A stretch of 64,000 bases of DNA from Pseudomonas sp. PD9R (GCF_019200975.1 NZ_JAHTMR010000011.1:124001-188000); one strand, 5' to 3'; numbered from the stretch's first letter, positions 1-9,185 are shown. Notes: generated by a model not told the origin, from the sequence alone. Numbers and translations: made by a program.

Positions 1-227
1 CCGTCACCGACCCGCAATCCCACACCTACCTGCCCGACGTTGCCGCTAACGCCTGGGACGCCGGCGTGGATCGCAGCATGATCCCGATCTGCCAGGACGG
101 TGATGACTACTACCTCGTCGAAGAGGACGGCACCGTGGTGCTGTGGCAGGCCGAAGAAGAACTGATCGCCGAAGAAACCTGGGAATCGGTGTGGCACTGG
201 GCGCGGGACGTCTGGCTGGAAAGCTGA
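1..227 (+). CDS. Partial SMI1/KNR4-like conserved protein (3' end)
   Basis: Open reading frame entering from the left edge (first complete codon at base 3) and ending at TGA 225-227, giving 74 C-terminal residues. The visible part is acidic and rich in Trp, with the ending WHWARDVWLES. This tail resembles the short SMI1/KNR4 (SUKH superfamily) proteins that pseudomonads carry beside this antiporter gene. The family match is from memory of the tail only. The N-terminal part is outside the window, so start, full length and function cannot be judged. It is convergent with the antiporter gene, 21 bases away. Confidence 0.6.
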   Translation, partial: VTDPQSHTYLPDVAANAWDAGVDRSMIPICQDGDDYYLVEEDGTVVLWQAEEELIAEETWESVWHWARDVWLES

Positions 228-248
228 GTCAGCAAACGCCCCATCGGA

Positions 249-2012
249 TTAATGCCCCGACGAATCATTGTGGTTGTCCAGGGTATCCAGCAAGGCCACC
301 TGCATCCGCGTGTGAACGCGGATAAACCAGCGCCACAGCAGTGCCGCCACAGCAGCCGCGACCACGGCGATCAGCACCAGCAACTTGTTGGTCGGCAGAA
401 TACTGGCCGACAAGGCTGCCAACAGCAAAAAGATCACCAGCAGCGAGAGGATCGGGATCACTTCGGCGATCACCCGGCGCACGCGTTGCGTGTGGCGTCC
501 GGCCATCTCCGGCTTGACGCCCATTTCCGCCAGCAACATCGACAGCGCTTTGAGCTTGCGATAGGCGGCAATCAGGAATGGCAGCGACAACAGCAACGCC
601 ACACCCCAGATCAACGCTTTCTGCCAGCTCGGGTCACTGATCCAGTCTTGCAGGTAAGCGGACACGCGTTCGGCGAAGAACGCGCCCGAGAAGAAGATCG
701 CGATCACCAACGCCAGGTTGACCCCCACCTGCAGCAAAATCCTTCGAATCATCGACGCCAGCAAAGCACCTTCGCCCTGAGGCTGGATACTGCGCAGCCA
801 TTCGCCATACATGCCCAACACGCGCCCGAGCCGCTGCGGCATCACGGCGGCCAGCTTGATCGACAGCGGATCTGCCGCACGGATCAGATAGGGCGTCAGC
901 AACGTGGTGATCACCGACACTGCCACCGCCACCGGATACAGGAAGTTACTGGTGACCTGCAGGGTCATGCCCAGCGCGGCGATGATGAAAGAGAATTCGC
1001 CAATCTGCGACAGACCCATCCCGACGCGTAGTGAGGTACGTCCGTCGTTGCCAGCGATAAAGGCTCCGAGGCCGCAGGACAGCATCTTGCCGAGCACCAC
1101 GGCAACCGTAATCACCGCGATGGGCCAGGCGTATTGCAGCAGGATCATGGGGTCTAGCATCAAGCCGATGGCAACGAAAAAAATCGCACTGAACAAATCG
1201 CGAACGGGTTCGATCAAGCGTTCAATTTTCAGCAATTGGCGGGATTCGGCCATGATCGCGCCAATCAGGAACGCTCCCAAGACCATGCTGTATTCGAGTT
1301 TGACCACCAGCAAGCAGAAGCCGAAACACAGGCCCAGCACGGTGATCAGCAGCATTTCGTTGCTGTCGAATTTGGCCACGTAGGCCAGCAAGCGCGGTAC
1401 CAGCAAGATGCCAACCACCAGCGCGACGATCATGAATAGCGAAAGCTTGCCGACCGTGGAAAACACTTCGCCTGAACTGACCGTACCGCTGACGGCGATG
1501 CTCGACAGCAAGGCAATAATCCCGATGCCCAGGATATCTTCGACGATCAACACCCCAAAAATCAGCTGCGCGAAGCGCTGGTTTTTCATCTTCAGATCGT
1601 TGAGTGCCTTGACGATGATGGTGGTCGAGGAAATCGCCAGGATCGCGCCGAGGAACAGCGAGTCCATGGTGTTCCAGGCAAACCACTGGCCGATTTCGTA
1701 GCCGATCCAGATCATCAGCACGATTTCCAGGAACGCCGCGATAAATGCCGTGGCGCCGACCTTGAACAACTTGCGCAGGCTGAATTCCAGACCCAGGCAG
1801 AACATCAAGAAAATCACTCCTAGCTCAGCCAGGGTTTTGATGGTGTCTTCGTCGTGGATCAGGCCAAACGGCGGGGTATGCGGGCCGATGATGAAGCCGG
1901 CAACGATATAGCCCAGAACCACCGGCTGTTTGAGACGGTGAAAAAGCACGGTCACCACACCTGCGACCAACATGATCACTGCCAAATCCTGAATAAAACT
2001 GATGGCATGCAT
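249..2012 (-). CDS. Monovalent cation:proton antiporter, CPA2 (KefB-like) family
   Basis: Integral inner-membrane protein of 587 residues that should exchange K+ or Na+ for protons. The first ~390 residues are the sodium/hydrogen exchanger domain, with a dozen hydrophobic segments and the conserved stretch GLSQIGEFSFIIA near residue 345. The C-terminal third has further membrane segments instead of the cytoplasmic TrkA-N (RCK) domain found in KefB/KefC, so regulation by NAD or glutathione adducts is not expected. I chose the ATG at 2012 (MHAISF) because AAGGAG lies 9 bases before it; an in-frame ATG at 2036 has no such site. Transcribed divergently from the thioesterase gene across about 285 bases, in which I see no other gene. 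The ion specificity is not shown by the sequence. Confidence 0.85.
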   Translation of the reverse strand: MHAISFIQDLAVIMLVAGVVTVLFHRLKQPVVLGYIVAGFIIGPHTPPFGLIHDEDTIKTLAELGVIFLMFCLGLEFSLRKLFKVGATAFIAAFLEIVLMIWIGYEIGQWFAWNTMDSLFLGAILAISSTTIIVKALNDLKMKNQRFAQLIFGVLIVEDILGIGIIALLSSIAVSGTVSSGEVFSTVGKLSLFMIVALVVGILLVPRLLAYVAKFDSNEMLLITVLGLCFGFCLLVVKLEYSMVLGAFLIGAIMAESRQLLKIERLIEPVRDLFSAIFFVAIGLMLDPMILLQYAWPIAVITVAVVLGKMLSCGLGAFIAGNDGRTSLRVGMGLSQIGEFSFIIAALGMTLQVTSNFLYPVAVAVSVITTLLTPYLIRAADPLSIKLAAVMPQRLGRVLGMYGEWLRSIQPQGEGALLASMIRRILLQVGVNLALVIAIFFSGAFFAERVSAYLQDWISDPSWQKALIWGVALLLSLPFLIAAYRKLKALSMLLAEMGVKPEMAGRHTQRVRRVIAEVIPILSLLVIFLLLAALSASILPTNKLLVLIAVVAAAVAALLWRWFIRVHTRMQVALLDTLDNHNDSSGH

Positions 2013-2296
2013 GGTGTGGGGCTCCTTGGCTGACATTGCTCGATCGCCAGACGCGGGAAAGGTCTGATCGAGCAGAGTAAAAAATCCGCTTTCCGCGTAG
2101 GAATTGCCCTTGAGGTGGGCTTTTGAAGGGTAACACCGCGACTTCCGGCAGAAAGGCGGTGCAATATATGGAAACAGATCGATCCGGCGTGACGGCGACT
2201 ACCCGTCCGGCGTCCCGATAACTGTGGTTTGAAAAAACCGCGCAGGCACCCGCAGAGGTGTGTCCCTCAAACCTTGCCTTGATCCGTGAGAACGCT

Positions 2297-2779
2297 ATGG
2301 AACCCGGAAACGCCCAGCTGTCGATGACGGTATTGATGACCCCCGACATGGCCAATTTCTCTGGCAATGTTCACGGCGGGACCCTGCTCAAGTACCTCGA
2401 CGAAGTTGCCTACGCTTGCGCCAGCCGCTATGCCGGTCGGTATGTGGTGACCCTGTCGGTGGACCAGGTAATTTTCCGTGAGCCGATCCATGTCGGTGAA
2501 CTGGTGACCTTTCTTGCTTCGGTCAACTACACCGGCAACACCTCCATGGAGGTGGGCATCAAGGTAGTGACCGAGAACATCCGAGAGCGCTCGGTGCGTC
2601 ATACCAATAGCTGCTTCTTCACCATGGTCGCCGTGGATGACCAGCGTAAACCCGCTGTCGTGCCGCCCCTGCAACCGCAGAACAGTGAGGACAAGCGCCG
2701 CTTCATGCAAGCGCAGCAGCGTCGCCAGATTCGTCAGGAACTGGAAAAGCGTTATCAGGAAATCAAGGGCGACGCTTAA
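2297..2779 (+). CDS. Acyl-CoA thioesterase, hotdog fold (YciA-like)
   Basis: 160-residue cytosolic thioesterase of the BFIT/BACH-YciA type that hydrolyses acyl-CoA to free acid and CoA. The family signature is visible: the Asn-Val-His-Gly-Gly segment near residue 25 (NVHGGTLLKYLDEVAY), containing the helix with the catalytic Asp/Glu, and the strand VTLSVDQVIFREPIHVGELV. The basic C-terminal tail (QQRRQIRQELEKRYQE) is normal for the family. Start taken at ATG 2297; an upstream in-frame start (2258) would add 13 residues without family similarity. Stands alone, convergent with pdxY across a REP palindrome. Substrate chain length cannot be read from sequence. Confidence 0.88.
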   Translation: MEPGNAQLSMTVLMTPDMANFSGNVHGGTLLKYLDEVAYACASRYAGRYVVTLSVDQVIFREPIHVGELVTFLASVNYTGNTSMEVGIKVVTENIRERSVRHTNSCFFTMVAVDDQRKPAVVPPLQPQNSEDKRRFMQAQQRRQIRQELEKRYQEIKGDA

Positions 2780-2784
2780 AAGAA

Positions 2785-2855
2785 AAAGATCGCAACCTGC
2801 GGCAGCTCCAGGAGAACATATTCCCTTGTAGGAGCTGCCGCAGGCTGCGATCTTT
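2785..2855. repeat. REP palindrome, GATCGCAGCC...GGAGCTGCC family
   Basis: Two inverted copies of a ~25-base unit (arm 1 from AAAGATCGCAACCTGCGGCA, arm 2 TAGGAGCTGCCGCAGGCTGC then GATCTTT) separated by a short spacer. The same unit recurs at 4281, 22333, 30847, 33659 and 58051. It lies between the ends of two convergent genes and could serve as a bidirectional terminator or mRNA stabiliser. Confidence 0.85.
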
Positions 2856-2869
2856 CAGCCGTCAGATAA

Positions 2870-3742
2870 TTACAAACTGATCGAAGTCGCTTCAAACCGC
2901 ACCCGCGGATGGGCGATCCGATCTTGCGCCCGCACCAATTCCAACTCGTAGCTGGCGCAGGCCTGGGTTTCCAGCAACACCTCATGCACCGCCGAGGCGG
3001 CAAATTCGAAGGCGGCCACCAAGCTGTCGCCCAAGAGCACACGAGCCAGAAACAGTCCCGAGGTCAGGTCGCCAACGCCCACCGGCTGGCGTGGAAAGGC
3101 CAGCAGCGGGCGCTGCAAATGCCAGCTGCCCTGCGCAGTCACCAGCAGCATTTCAAAGACGTCCGGTGTTTTGCCGGGGTAGTCCAGATGCTTGACCAAC
3201 ACCGCCTTCGGACCACGCGCCAACAGTGCTCGCGCCATTGCCAGGCAATCAAACAACGACTGCGGTTTGCGCCCTGAGAAGCTGTCGAGTTCCAGTTGAT
3301 TCGGGCACATGAAGTCGGCCACGGCGGCGGCTTCTTCCAGCAGGAAATCGCTGACTTCCGCCGGCACGCTGCAACCTTTCTCCGGATGCCCCATCACGGG
3401 GTCACACAGGTACAGCGCCTTGGGATTCATCGACTTGATCCGCGCCACGCCCGTCAAAATCGCCCGCCCTTGGGCCGCACTGCCGAGATAACCCGACAAC
3501 ACCGCATCGCAATTGCCCAATTCGCCAATCGCTGCAATGCCTTCGACCAGGTCGGGAATCTGGTGTGGCGCCAGCACCTCGCCGGTCCATTGGCCGTACT
3601 GGGTGTGGTTGGAGAACTGCACCGTATTGAGCGGCCAGACATTCACCCCGACCCGCTGCATCGGGAAAACCGCGGCACTGTTGCCCGCGTGACCGAACAC
3701 CACGTGGGACTGGATAGCGAGCAGATGGGGCGTACGTTTCAT
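2870..3742 (-). CDS. pdxY: Pyridoxal kinase PdxY
   Basis: 290-residue ribokinase-fold kinase that phosphorylates pyridoxal to pyridoxal 5'-phosphate in the B6 salvage pathway, using ATP. The N-terminus (LLAIQSHVVFGHAGNSAA) is the PdxY/PdxK substrate-binding segment. The C-terminal segment VGVGDLTSGLFLARVLLG (about residues 221-238) is the PfkB signature carrying the anion hole and catalytic Asp. Length matches PdxY (about 287). The ATG at 3742 begins the conserved region. Monocistronic, convergent with the thioesterase gene and divergent from the DUF3301 gene. Confidence 0.95.
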   Translation of the reverse strand: MKRTPHLLAIQSHVVFGHAGNSAAVFPMQRVGVNVWPLNTVQFSNHTQYGQWTGEVLAPHQIPDLVEGIAAIGELGNCDAVLSGYLGSAAQGRAILTGVARIKSMNPKALYLCDPVMGHPEKGCSVPAEVSDFLLEEAAAVADFMCPNQLELDSFSGRKPQSLFDCLAMARALLARGPKAVLVKHLDYPGKTPDVFEMLLVTAQGSWHLQRPLLAFPRQPVGVGDLTSGLFLARVLLGDSLVAAFEFAASAVHEVLLETQACASYELELVRAQDRIAHPRVRFEATSISL

Positions 3743-3862
3743 GCGGTGAGTTTTCCGTAAAACGATTGAAATTCGAGCCGCGCAGTATGCGACTAAACGC
3801 AGCCTGTACGACAGACCGGCGACGCAGTTAAGCTGACACTATCTTGTTGGAGCACCCTGTTG

Positions 3863-4276
3863 ATGCTGACCCTTGGAAATATTTTCGTGCTAATGCTGTT
3901 CGCTACCGCTGGCGCATGGCTGTGGCACAACCACGGCTTGCGCGAGCGTGCGCTGGAGCGGGTCAAACAGCATTGCAGCAATCTCGGAATCGAGTTGCTG
4001 GATGGCAACGTGGCGCTGAAAAAGATCGCCTTCATCAAAGACGGCCGAGGTCGGCGGCGCCTGGCTCGTGTGTATAACTTCGAATTTACCGTCACTGGCG
4101 AATCGCGCCACAACGGCACCATCACCCAATTCGGCGCACACAGTGCGCAGATCGAACTGGCACCCTACCCGGTGCCGTTCGACGATACCCCAACGGTAGT
4201 CGATGTGGTGAAGCCCAGCGCCGAGATAATCGAGTTGAGCCATTGGCGGCAAGAGCACAACAAGTGGCGTCCATAA
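3863..4276 (+). CDS. DUF3301 membrane-anchored protein
   Basis: 137-residue protein of unknown function with a single N-terminal hydrophobic segment (LGNIFVLMLFATAGAWLW), followed by a basic region (LRERALERVKQHC) and a compact soluble domain. The pattern matches the DUF3301 family. I chose ATG 3863, with GGAG about 10 bases upstream, over the TTG one codon earlier. The 'positive-inside' residues after the helix suggest the soluble part is cytoplasmic. Single gene ending at a REP palindrome. Confidence 0.8.
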   Translation: MLTLGNIFVLMLFATAGAWLWHNHGLRERALERVKQHCSNLGIELLDGNVALKKIAFIKDGRGRRRLARVYNFEFTVTGESRHNGTITQFGAHSAQIELAPYPVPFDDTPTVVDVVKPSAEIIELSHWRQEHNKWRP

Positions 4277-4280
4277 ATTT

Positions 4281-4356
4281 AAAGATCGCAGCCTTCGGCA
4301 GCTCCTACATTTGGATCGTAATCCCACTGTAGGAGCTGCTGAAGGCTGCGATCTTT
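4281..4356. repeat. REP palindrome, GATCGCAGCC...GGAGCTGC family
   Basis: Inverted pair: arm 1 AAAGATCGCAGCCTTCGGCA followed by GCTCCTAC, arm 2 GTAGGAGCTGCTGAAGGCTG followed by CGATCTTTT. Lies between the convergent DUF3301 and CobW-family genes. Confidence 0.88.
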
Positions 4357-4362
4357 TACTCT

Positions 4363-5328
4363 TCAGCCCAACATACAACTGGTCAGATCTCTTTGCAGCG
4401 CATCAACGTCCTGCGGCGCACTGAAAATCAGCTCGATCCGCGAATCCTGCCGCCATTCGCTGGCCTGCCAGATCAACTCCGCGTTATCCAGCGCATTCGT
4501 TGAAACCCACCCCCCGGCGCTGTGGATAACCAGCTTCGAACGCCGCCAGACAAGGCTTTCAAGCCACCGCTGGACAAGGGCCACATCGAAGGTCTGACTT
4601 GGGTGCCAGCGCCAGCCGATACTCCAACCGCCCTCCTGCTCCTGACTCAAACAAATCGGCAGCGCCGGATCGCTCCAGATCGCTGGAATCTGCGCCAAGC
4701 CCTTGGGCATCACAAAGTTATCCACACCCGCAACGGCCCGAGCTATCAAACCCGGCAACTCGCTCAATGGCAGAACTGCTTGTTGCGTCCAGTACAGCGG
4801 CCGCACCGGCAATCGCGCAACAATTCGCTGGCGAGCAACATCGTCGAGTCCTTCGGACTTGTTCATCAACAATAAGCCGGCACTGATCAGCGCCTCCTGT
4901 TGCGCTGCAGGCAGCGGTTTTCCGCTGGCAAGCGCCAGGGCATCCAACACCAACACACAGGGTTGAACGCTTAGCACGCCTTGCCACGGCGCCTCATTCA
5001 GCTGCCTGAGCAATTGCGCCGGATGCCCCAGCCCGGACGGCTCGATAAACAGACGATCCGGCCGTGCCTTGCGCAGCAAACGACCGAGGCCGATCTGAAA
5101 CGGTGCACCGTTGACGCAACACAAACAGCCCCCGGCCACTTCGCCCAGTGCGATACCATCGGCATCCTGGGTCAGCAGTGCGGCGTCGAGGCCGATCTGG
5201 CCGAACTCGTTGATCAACACCGCCCAGCGTTCACCGGCCGGGCGTTGCGCCAGCAGGTGCTTGATCAGGCTGGTCTTGCCGGCACCCAGTGGCCCGGCGA
5301 TGACATGGGTGGGTATGTTCTGCAGCAT
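4363..5328 (-). CDS. COG0523/CobW family GTPase (putative metallochaperone) 1
   Basis: 321-residue G3E-family GTPase. Walker A is GPLGAGKTSL near residue 13. The family metal-binding motif CxCC is present as GGCLCC. The G4/NKxD-equivalent MNKSEG follows, and a C-terminal CobW_C domain ends the protein. COG0523 members deliver metal ions to client proteins, and several are Zur-regulated zinc chaperones. Start set at ATG 5328 (MLQNIPTHVIAG), which places Walker A at the usual distance from the N-terminus. An upstream start at 5388 would overlap the divergent secreted-protein gene. No clear Shine-Dalgarno is visible at either start. The client protein is unknown, but neighbours suggest zinc homeostasis. 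Confidence 0.85.
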   Translation of the reverse strand: MLQNIPTHVIAGPLGAGKTSLIKHLLAQRPAGERWAVLINEFGQIGLDAALLTQDADGIALGEVAGGCLCCVNGAPFQIGLGRLLRKARPDRLFIEPSGLGHPAQLLRQLNEAPWQGVLSVQPCVLVLDALALASGKPLPAAQQEALISAGLLLMNKSEGLDDVARQRIVARLPVRPLYWTQQAVLPLSELPGLIARAVAGVDNFVMPKGLAQIPAIWSDPALPICLSQEQEGGWSIGWRWHPSQTFDVALVQRWLESLVWRRSKLVIHSAGGWVSTNALDNAELIWQASEWRQDSRIELIFSAPQDVDALQRDLTSCMLG

Positions 5329-5354
5329 GATCGAGGTTTTCTGAGGAGGTAAGG

Positions 5355-5711
5355 ATGCGGTTGATGGGATTGTCGTTGCTTCTGACACTGGCGTGCGGCG
5401 AGGTATTTGCCCAGGCCTGCGTCGTGCACAGTACGGCTGAGCGGCTCGATGTGAAAGTCTGCCAGCAGAACCGCAACATCCCGGAAAAGCTGTTCGCCGA
5501 CGGCTTCTGCCAGCCGAATCTGGCTGGGCAGAAGGTCGAGGTGCAATACGTCGACCAATGCCCTGGCGGCGCGTTCGGAGTGTGCAGCAACGCTCAAGTC
5601 GCCAATATGCCTTACCGGCAGGATATTCACTATTACGGCGTAGTCACGGACGCCGCCTATTTGAAGCCGTTTTGCGAAGCCCAGAGCCAGGGAACCTGGC
5701 TCAAGCCTTGA
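5355..5711 (+). CDS. Small exported Cys-containing protein, unknown function
   Basis: 118 residues with a clear signal peptide (MRLMGLSLLLTLACGEVFA, likely cleaved before QACVV), leaving a mature protein of about 98 residues with six cysteines (ACVV, KVCQQ, FCQPN, QCPGG, VCSN, FCEAQ), suggesting disulfides or metal ligation in the periplasm. A strong ribosome site (GAGGAGGTAAGG) directly precedes the ATG. Located between two CobW-type GTPases and opposite to both, so a metal-related role is possible but is only inferred from position. I do not recognise a named family with known function. Only 26 bases separate it from the divergent gene, so its promoter must lie inside that coding region. 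Confidence 0.75.
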   Translation: MRLMGLSLLLTLACGEVFAQACVVHSTAERLDVKVCQQNRNIPEKLFADGFCQPNLAGQKVEVQYVDQCPGGAFGVCSNAQVANMPYRQDIHYYGVVTDAAYLKPFCEAQSQGTWLKP

Positions 5712-5732
5712 TGCACGGGCCAGTCAACGGTA

Positions 5733-6938
<1,206 letters not shown>

Positions 6939-6987
6939 CAGGTAAACCTCAGAGCTCGTGCCCGAGCAAATCGTCGGGCTTGATTTA

Positions 6988-7023
6988 GTGTTATGTTATA
7001 ACCATAGTGTTACACCATAACAC
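6988..7023. promoter_or_regulatory. Two tandem Zur-like operators in a divergent promoter
   Basis: Two 13-mers resemble the gamma-proteobacterial Zur core GTTATANTATAAC. GTTATGTTATAAC (6990-7002) matches 12 of 13 and GTTACACCATAAC (7009-7021) matches 11 of 13. Their centres are 19 bp apart. The outer edges form a further inverted repeat, GTGTTATG (6988-6995) and CATAACAC (7016-7023). Placement between a COG0523 GTPase and folE2 fits repression by zinc-loaded Zur of both transcripts. The consensus is from memory; the matches were counted by eye. Confidence 0.8.
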
Positions 7024-7052
7024 TCAAATCAACTCCCACGATGGATTCACTC

Positions 7053-7949
7053 ATGAATGCGCTGACTCTGCCGGATATCGCCTCGCAGGCCTCACGCCAA
7101 CCCTTGCCGCTGGAATGGGTGGGCATGTGCGGCATTGCACTACCTGTTTTATTTGATGGCCAACGGTTGGCTGCAAACGCCGATGTCGGGGTTAGCCTCG
7201 ATGATGGAGAGGCGCGCGGCATTCATATGTCGAGGCTCTATCTGGCGTTGGCAACGCTTGAGTCGGAAACACTCTCGCCAGCTCTGTTAAGGCGAACATT
7301 GCAAAGTTTTCTGGATAGCCATGAAGGACTCTCCAACAGCACGCACTTAAAAATCCACACCGAATTGCTGCTTAAAAGACCCGCGTTAGTCAGTCTACTT
7401 GCCGGTTGGAAAGCCTATCCCGTCAGCATCGAAGCGCGTTTGAAAAACGCGATGTTCCACGTGGAACTAAAAATCGACGTGCCTTATTCCTCAACGTGTC
7501 CCTGTTCGGCAGCGCTTTCTCGGCAGTTGATTCAGCAACAATTCGTCGATGACTTCACCAACAAGCCACTGCAACACGCCGAAGTTTTGGCTTGGCTCGG
7601 CTCGACAAAAGGCATCGTCGCAACACCTCACAGCCAACGCAGCGTCGCACAACTATGTGTACGCCTGGACGACTATCTGGACGAACTTCCGCTGATCGCG
7701 CTCATCAACGATGCCGAAGCGGCACTCGGCACCGCCGTACAAACAGCGGTGAAGCGCGCTGACGAACAAGCCTTTGCCCTGGCCAACGGGCAAAACCTGA
7801 TGTTCTGTGAAGACGCAGCGCGCCGCTTGAACCAGGCCTTGAAACGCTCACCCGGCATCAATGGTTTTCGAGTGCGGGTGATCCATGCCGAAAGCCTCCA
7901 TGCCCACGACGCCGTCGCCGAAAGTCACTGTAACTGGGAGGTCGCATGA
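7053..7949 (+). CDS. folE2: GTP cyclohydrolase FolE2 (type IB, zinc-independent)
   Basis: 298-residue GCYH-IB enzyme converting GTP to 7,8-dihydroneopterin triphosphate, the first step of folate (and queuosine) synthesis. Unlike zinc-dependent FolE it can use other divalent metals, so it backs up FolE in zinc starvation. Family features: GIHMSRLYLAL near residue 67 with the metal-ligand His, YSSTCPCSAALSRQ near 147 with the active-site Cys, and HSQRSVAQLCVRLDD. Start placed at ATG 7053 (MNALTLPDIA), the usual length; ATG 7041 would add four residues. It overlaps the ABC ATPase gene by ATGA, making it first gene of an operon behind the Zur-like boxes. A parS site is embedded at 7453-7468, encoding Phe-His-Val-Glu. 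Confidence 0.95.
   Translation: MNALTLPDIASQASRQPLPLEWVGMCGIALPVLFDGQRLAANADVGVSLDDGEARGIHMSRLYLALATLESETLSPALLRRTLQSFLDSHEGLSNSTHLKIHTELLLKRPALVSLLAGWKAYPVSIEARLKNAMFHVELKIDVPYSSTCPCSAALSRQLIQQQFVDDFTNKPLQHAEVLAWLGSTKGIVATPHSQRSVAQLCVRLDDYLDELPLIALINDAEAALGTAVQTAVKRADEQAFALANGQNLMFCEDAARRLNQALKRSPGINGFRVRVIHAESLHAHDAVAESHCNWEVA
7453..7468. promoter_or_regulatory. parS site (ParB-binding palindrome) inside folE2
   Basis: TGTTCCACGTGGAACT: 15 of 16 bases agree with the perfect palindrome TGTTCCACGTGGAACA found at 55508. It is the most distant of five copies from oriC (about 44 kb). Confidence 0.85.
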
Positions 7950-8614
7950 TCCGTTGCCAGGCGCTGCGTTGGGGAGCTCCAGGTCAGCCCCTGACACCTC
8001 AACTCGATATCGAATTATCAAAGGGAAGCTTCACCGCCGTGATCGGTGCCAACGGCAGCGGGAAAAGTAGCCTGTTAAAAGTCCTCGCCGGTCTGCAAAA
8101 ACCGCTGACGGGAAAAACCTTACTGGATGTCCCCCGCAAGGGCTCTCTCTCATTTTTACCTCAGCAACAGCACTTGGACCGCCAATTTCCCATCAACCTG
8201 CAGGAGTTGGTCGCTGCCGGTTTTTGGGGCAGCAAGCAATCACCAGCACTGCGCAGCCAGCGCCTGAAAACGGTGCTGGAAGACTGGTGCCTGAGTGGTT
8301 TGGAACAGCGCCCTTTGATGGCTCTGTCCGGTGGCGAATTGCAGCGCGCCCTGCTCGCTCGACTGAGTCTCGCCGATGCGCCTCTGTTGTTACTTGATGA
8401 GCCGCACGCTGCCCTTGACGAACTCGGTCAGGCGCTCCTTTGGAAACACCTGCACGGATGGCATGCCGAGGGGCGAACACTGGTTGTCGTGTGCCATGAC
8501 CTGGCCGCCGTACGCCAACATATTCCGCACACGTTGCTGATTAAACGCAGCGGTTGCGTCTACGGTTCGAGCATCGAGCTGATCCACCAGCCACCACAAA
8601 CGCAGGTGGCCTGA
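7946..8614 (+). CDS. Metal (zinc-type) ABC transporter ATP-binding protein
   Basis: 222-residue ATPase subunit of a metal-uptake ABC transporter. Walker A GANGSGKSSLLKVLAG (about 32-47), Q-loop in SFLPQQQHLDR, ABC signature LSGGELQRALLARL near 127-140, Walker B LLLLDEPHAALDE and the switch His in VVVCHDL are all intact. Start overlaps the folE2 stop (ATGA) and the stop overlaps the permease start (TGATG), so translation of the three is coupled. With the permease and binding protein it resembles ZnuC-type systems; substrate zinc is inferred from the Zur-like boxes and FolE2. Confidence 0.88.
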   Translation: MIRCQALRWGAPGQPLTPQLDIELSKGSFTAVIGANGSGKSSLLKVLAGLQKPLTGKTLLDVPRKGSLSFLPQQQHLDRQFPINLQELVAAGFWGSKQSPALRSQRLKTVLEDWCLSGLEQRPLMALSGGELQRALLARLSLADAPLLLLDEPHAALDELGQALLWKHLHGWHAEGRTLVVVCHDLAAVRQHIPHTLLIKRSGCVYGSSIELIHQPPQTQVA

Positions 8615-9174
8615 TGCTTGCTGCTGCTCATCTTTGGCAACCTTTTAATGAGTTCGTGTTCATGCGCCGGGCCTTGTTTGGCGGCTTGGTTCTGGCATGC
8701 AGCACGGCACCGCTCGGGGTGTTTCTGATCCTGCGGCGCATGAGCCTGATCGGTGACGCGGTAGCCCACGGCATTTTACCCGGCGCTGCATTAGGCTTCT
8801 GGTTCGCCGGACTGAGCCTCCCCGCGCTGACCATCGGCGGCCTCGGCCCCTTGGCACACGGCGTATTCCTGACGTTGGTGGTGCTGAATCTGGTAATCGG
8901 CTTTCAGGCCATCGGCGCCTTGATGGTGGTCGGCCTGATGATGCTGCCCGCTGCCGCCTCGCGCTTCTGGAGTCGCCGCTTACCCGTCTTGATCTCCATC
9001 GCAGCACTGCTCGGCAGCCTCTCCGTGTGGCTGGGCCTGCTGCTGTCGTTCTATTACTCGCTGCCCAGCGGTCCGGCCATTGTGCTGGTGGCTGGCGGTT
9101 TGTATCTGCTGTCCGTGGTGTTTGGGCCGGTGCACGGTTTGCTGCGCCGCCCGCCTTTGCTCACATCCCAATGA
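8614..9174 (+). CDS. Metal ABC transporter permease with large internal in-frame deletion
   Basis: ABC-3 (ZnuB-type) permease of only 186 residues; the family is normally about 260-300. The N-terminal part aligns with ZnuB through LRRMSLIGDAVAHGILPGAALG. After ALTIGGLG (residue 78, near base 8846) it jumps directly to the segment PLAHGVFLTLVVLNLVIGF, which in ZnuB lies some 90 residues later, and continues normally to the end (SFYYSLPSGPAIVLVAGG). The missing part contains about three to four membrane helices and the cytoplasmic loop (LFG...) that contacts the ATPase. Reading frame, start (AGGTGG before ATG 8614) and stop are intact. Such a protein is unlikely to form a working channel; a recent natural deletion or an assembly collapse are both possible. 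An upstream in-frame start inside the ATPase gene is unlikely. Confidence 0.8.
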   Translation: MLAAAHLWQPFNEFVFMRRALFGGLVLACSTAPLGVFLILRRMSLIGDAVAHGILPGAALGFWFAGLSLPALTIGGLGPLAHGVFLTLVVLNLVIGFQAIGALMVVGLMMLPAAASRFWSRRLPVLISIAALLGSLSVWLGLLLSFYYSLPSGPAIVLVAGGLYLLSVVFGPVHGLLRRPPLLTSQ

Positions 9175-9185
9175 GGTGTTCCCCG

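Noticed and set aside
2013..2036. Eight extra N-terminal residues for the cation antiporter
   Set aside because: The ATG at 2012 has AAGGAG at ideal spacing, while the one at 2036 has none; family proteins start close to the first helix.
3696..3711. Possible sixth parS (core CCACGTGG) in pdxY
   Set aside because: Only the central eight bases match; the flanks AACA/GACT do not fit TGTT/AACA, so ParB binding is unlikely.
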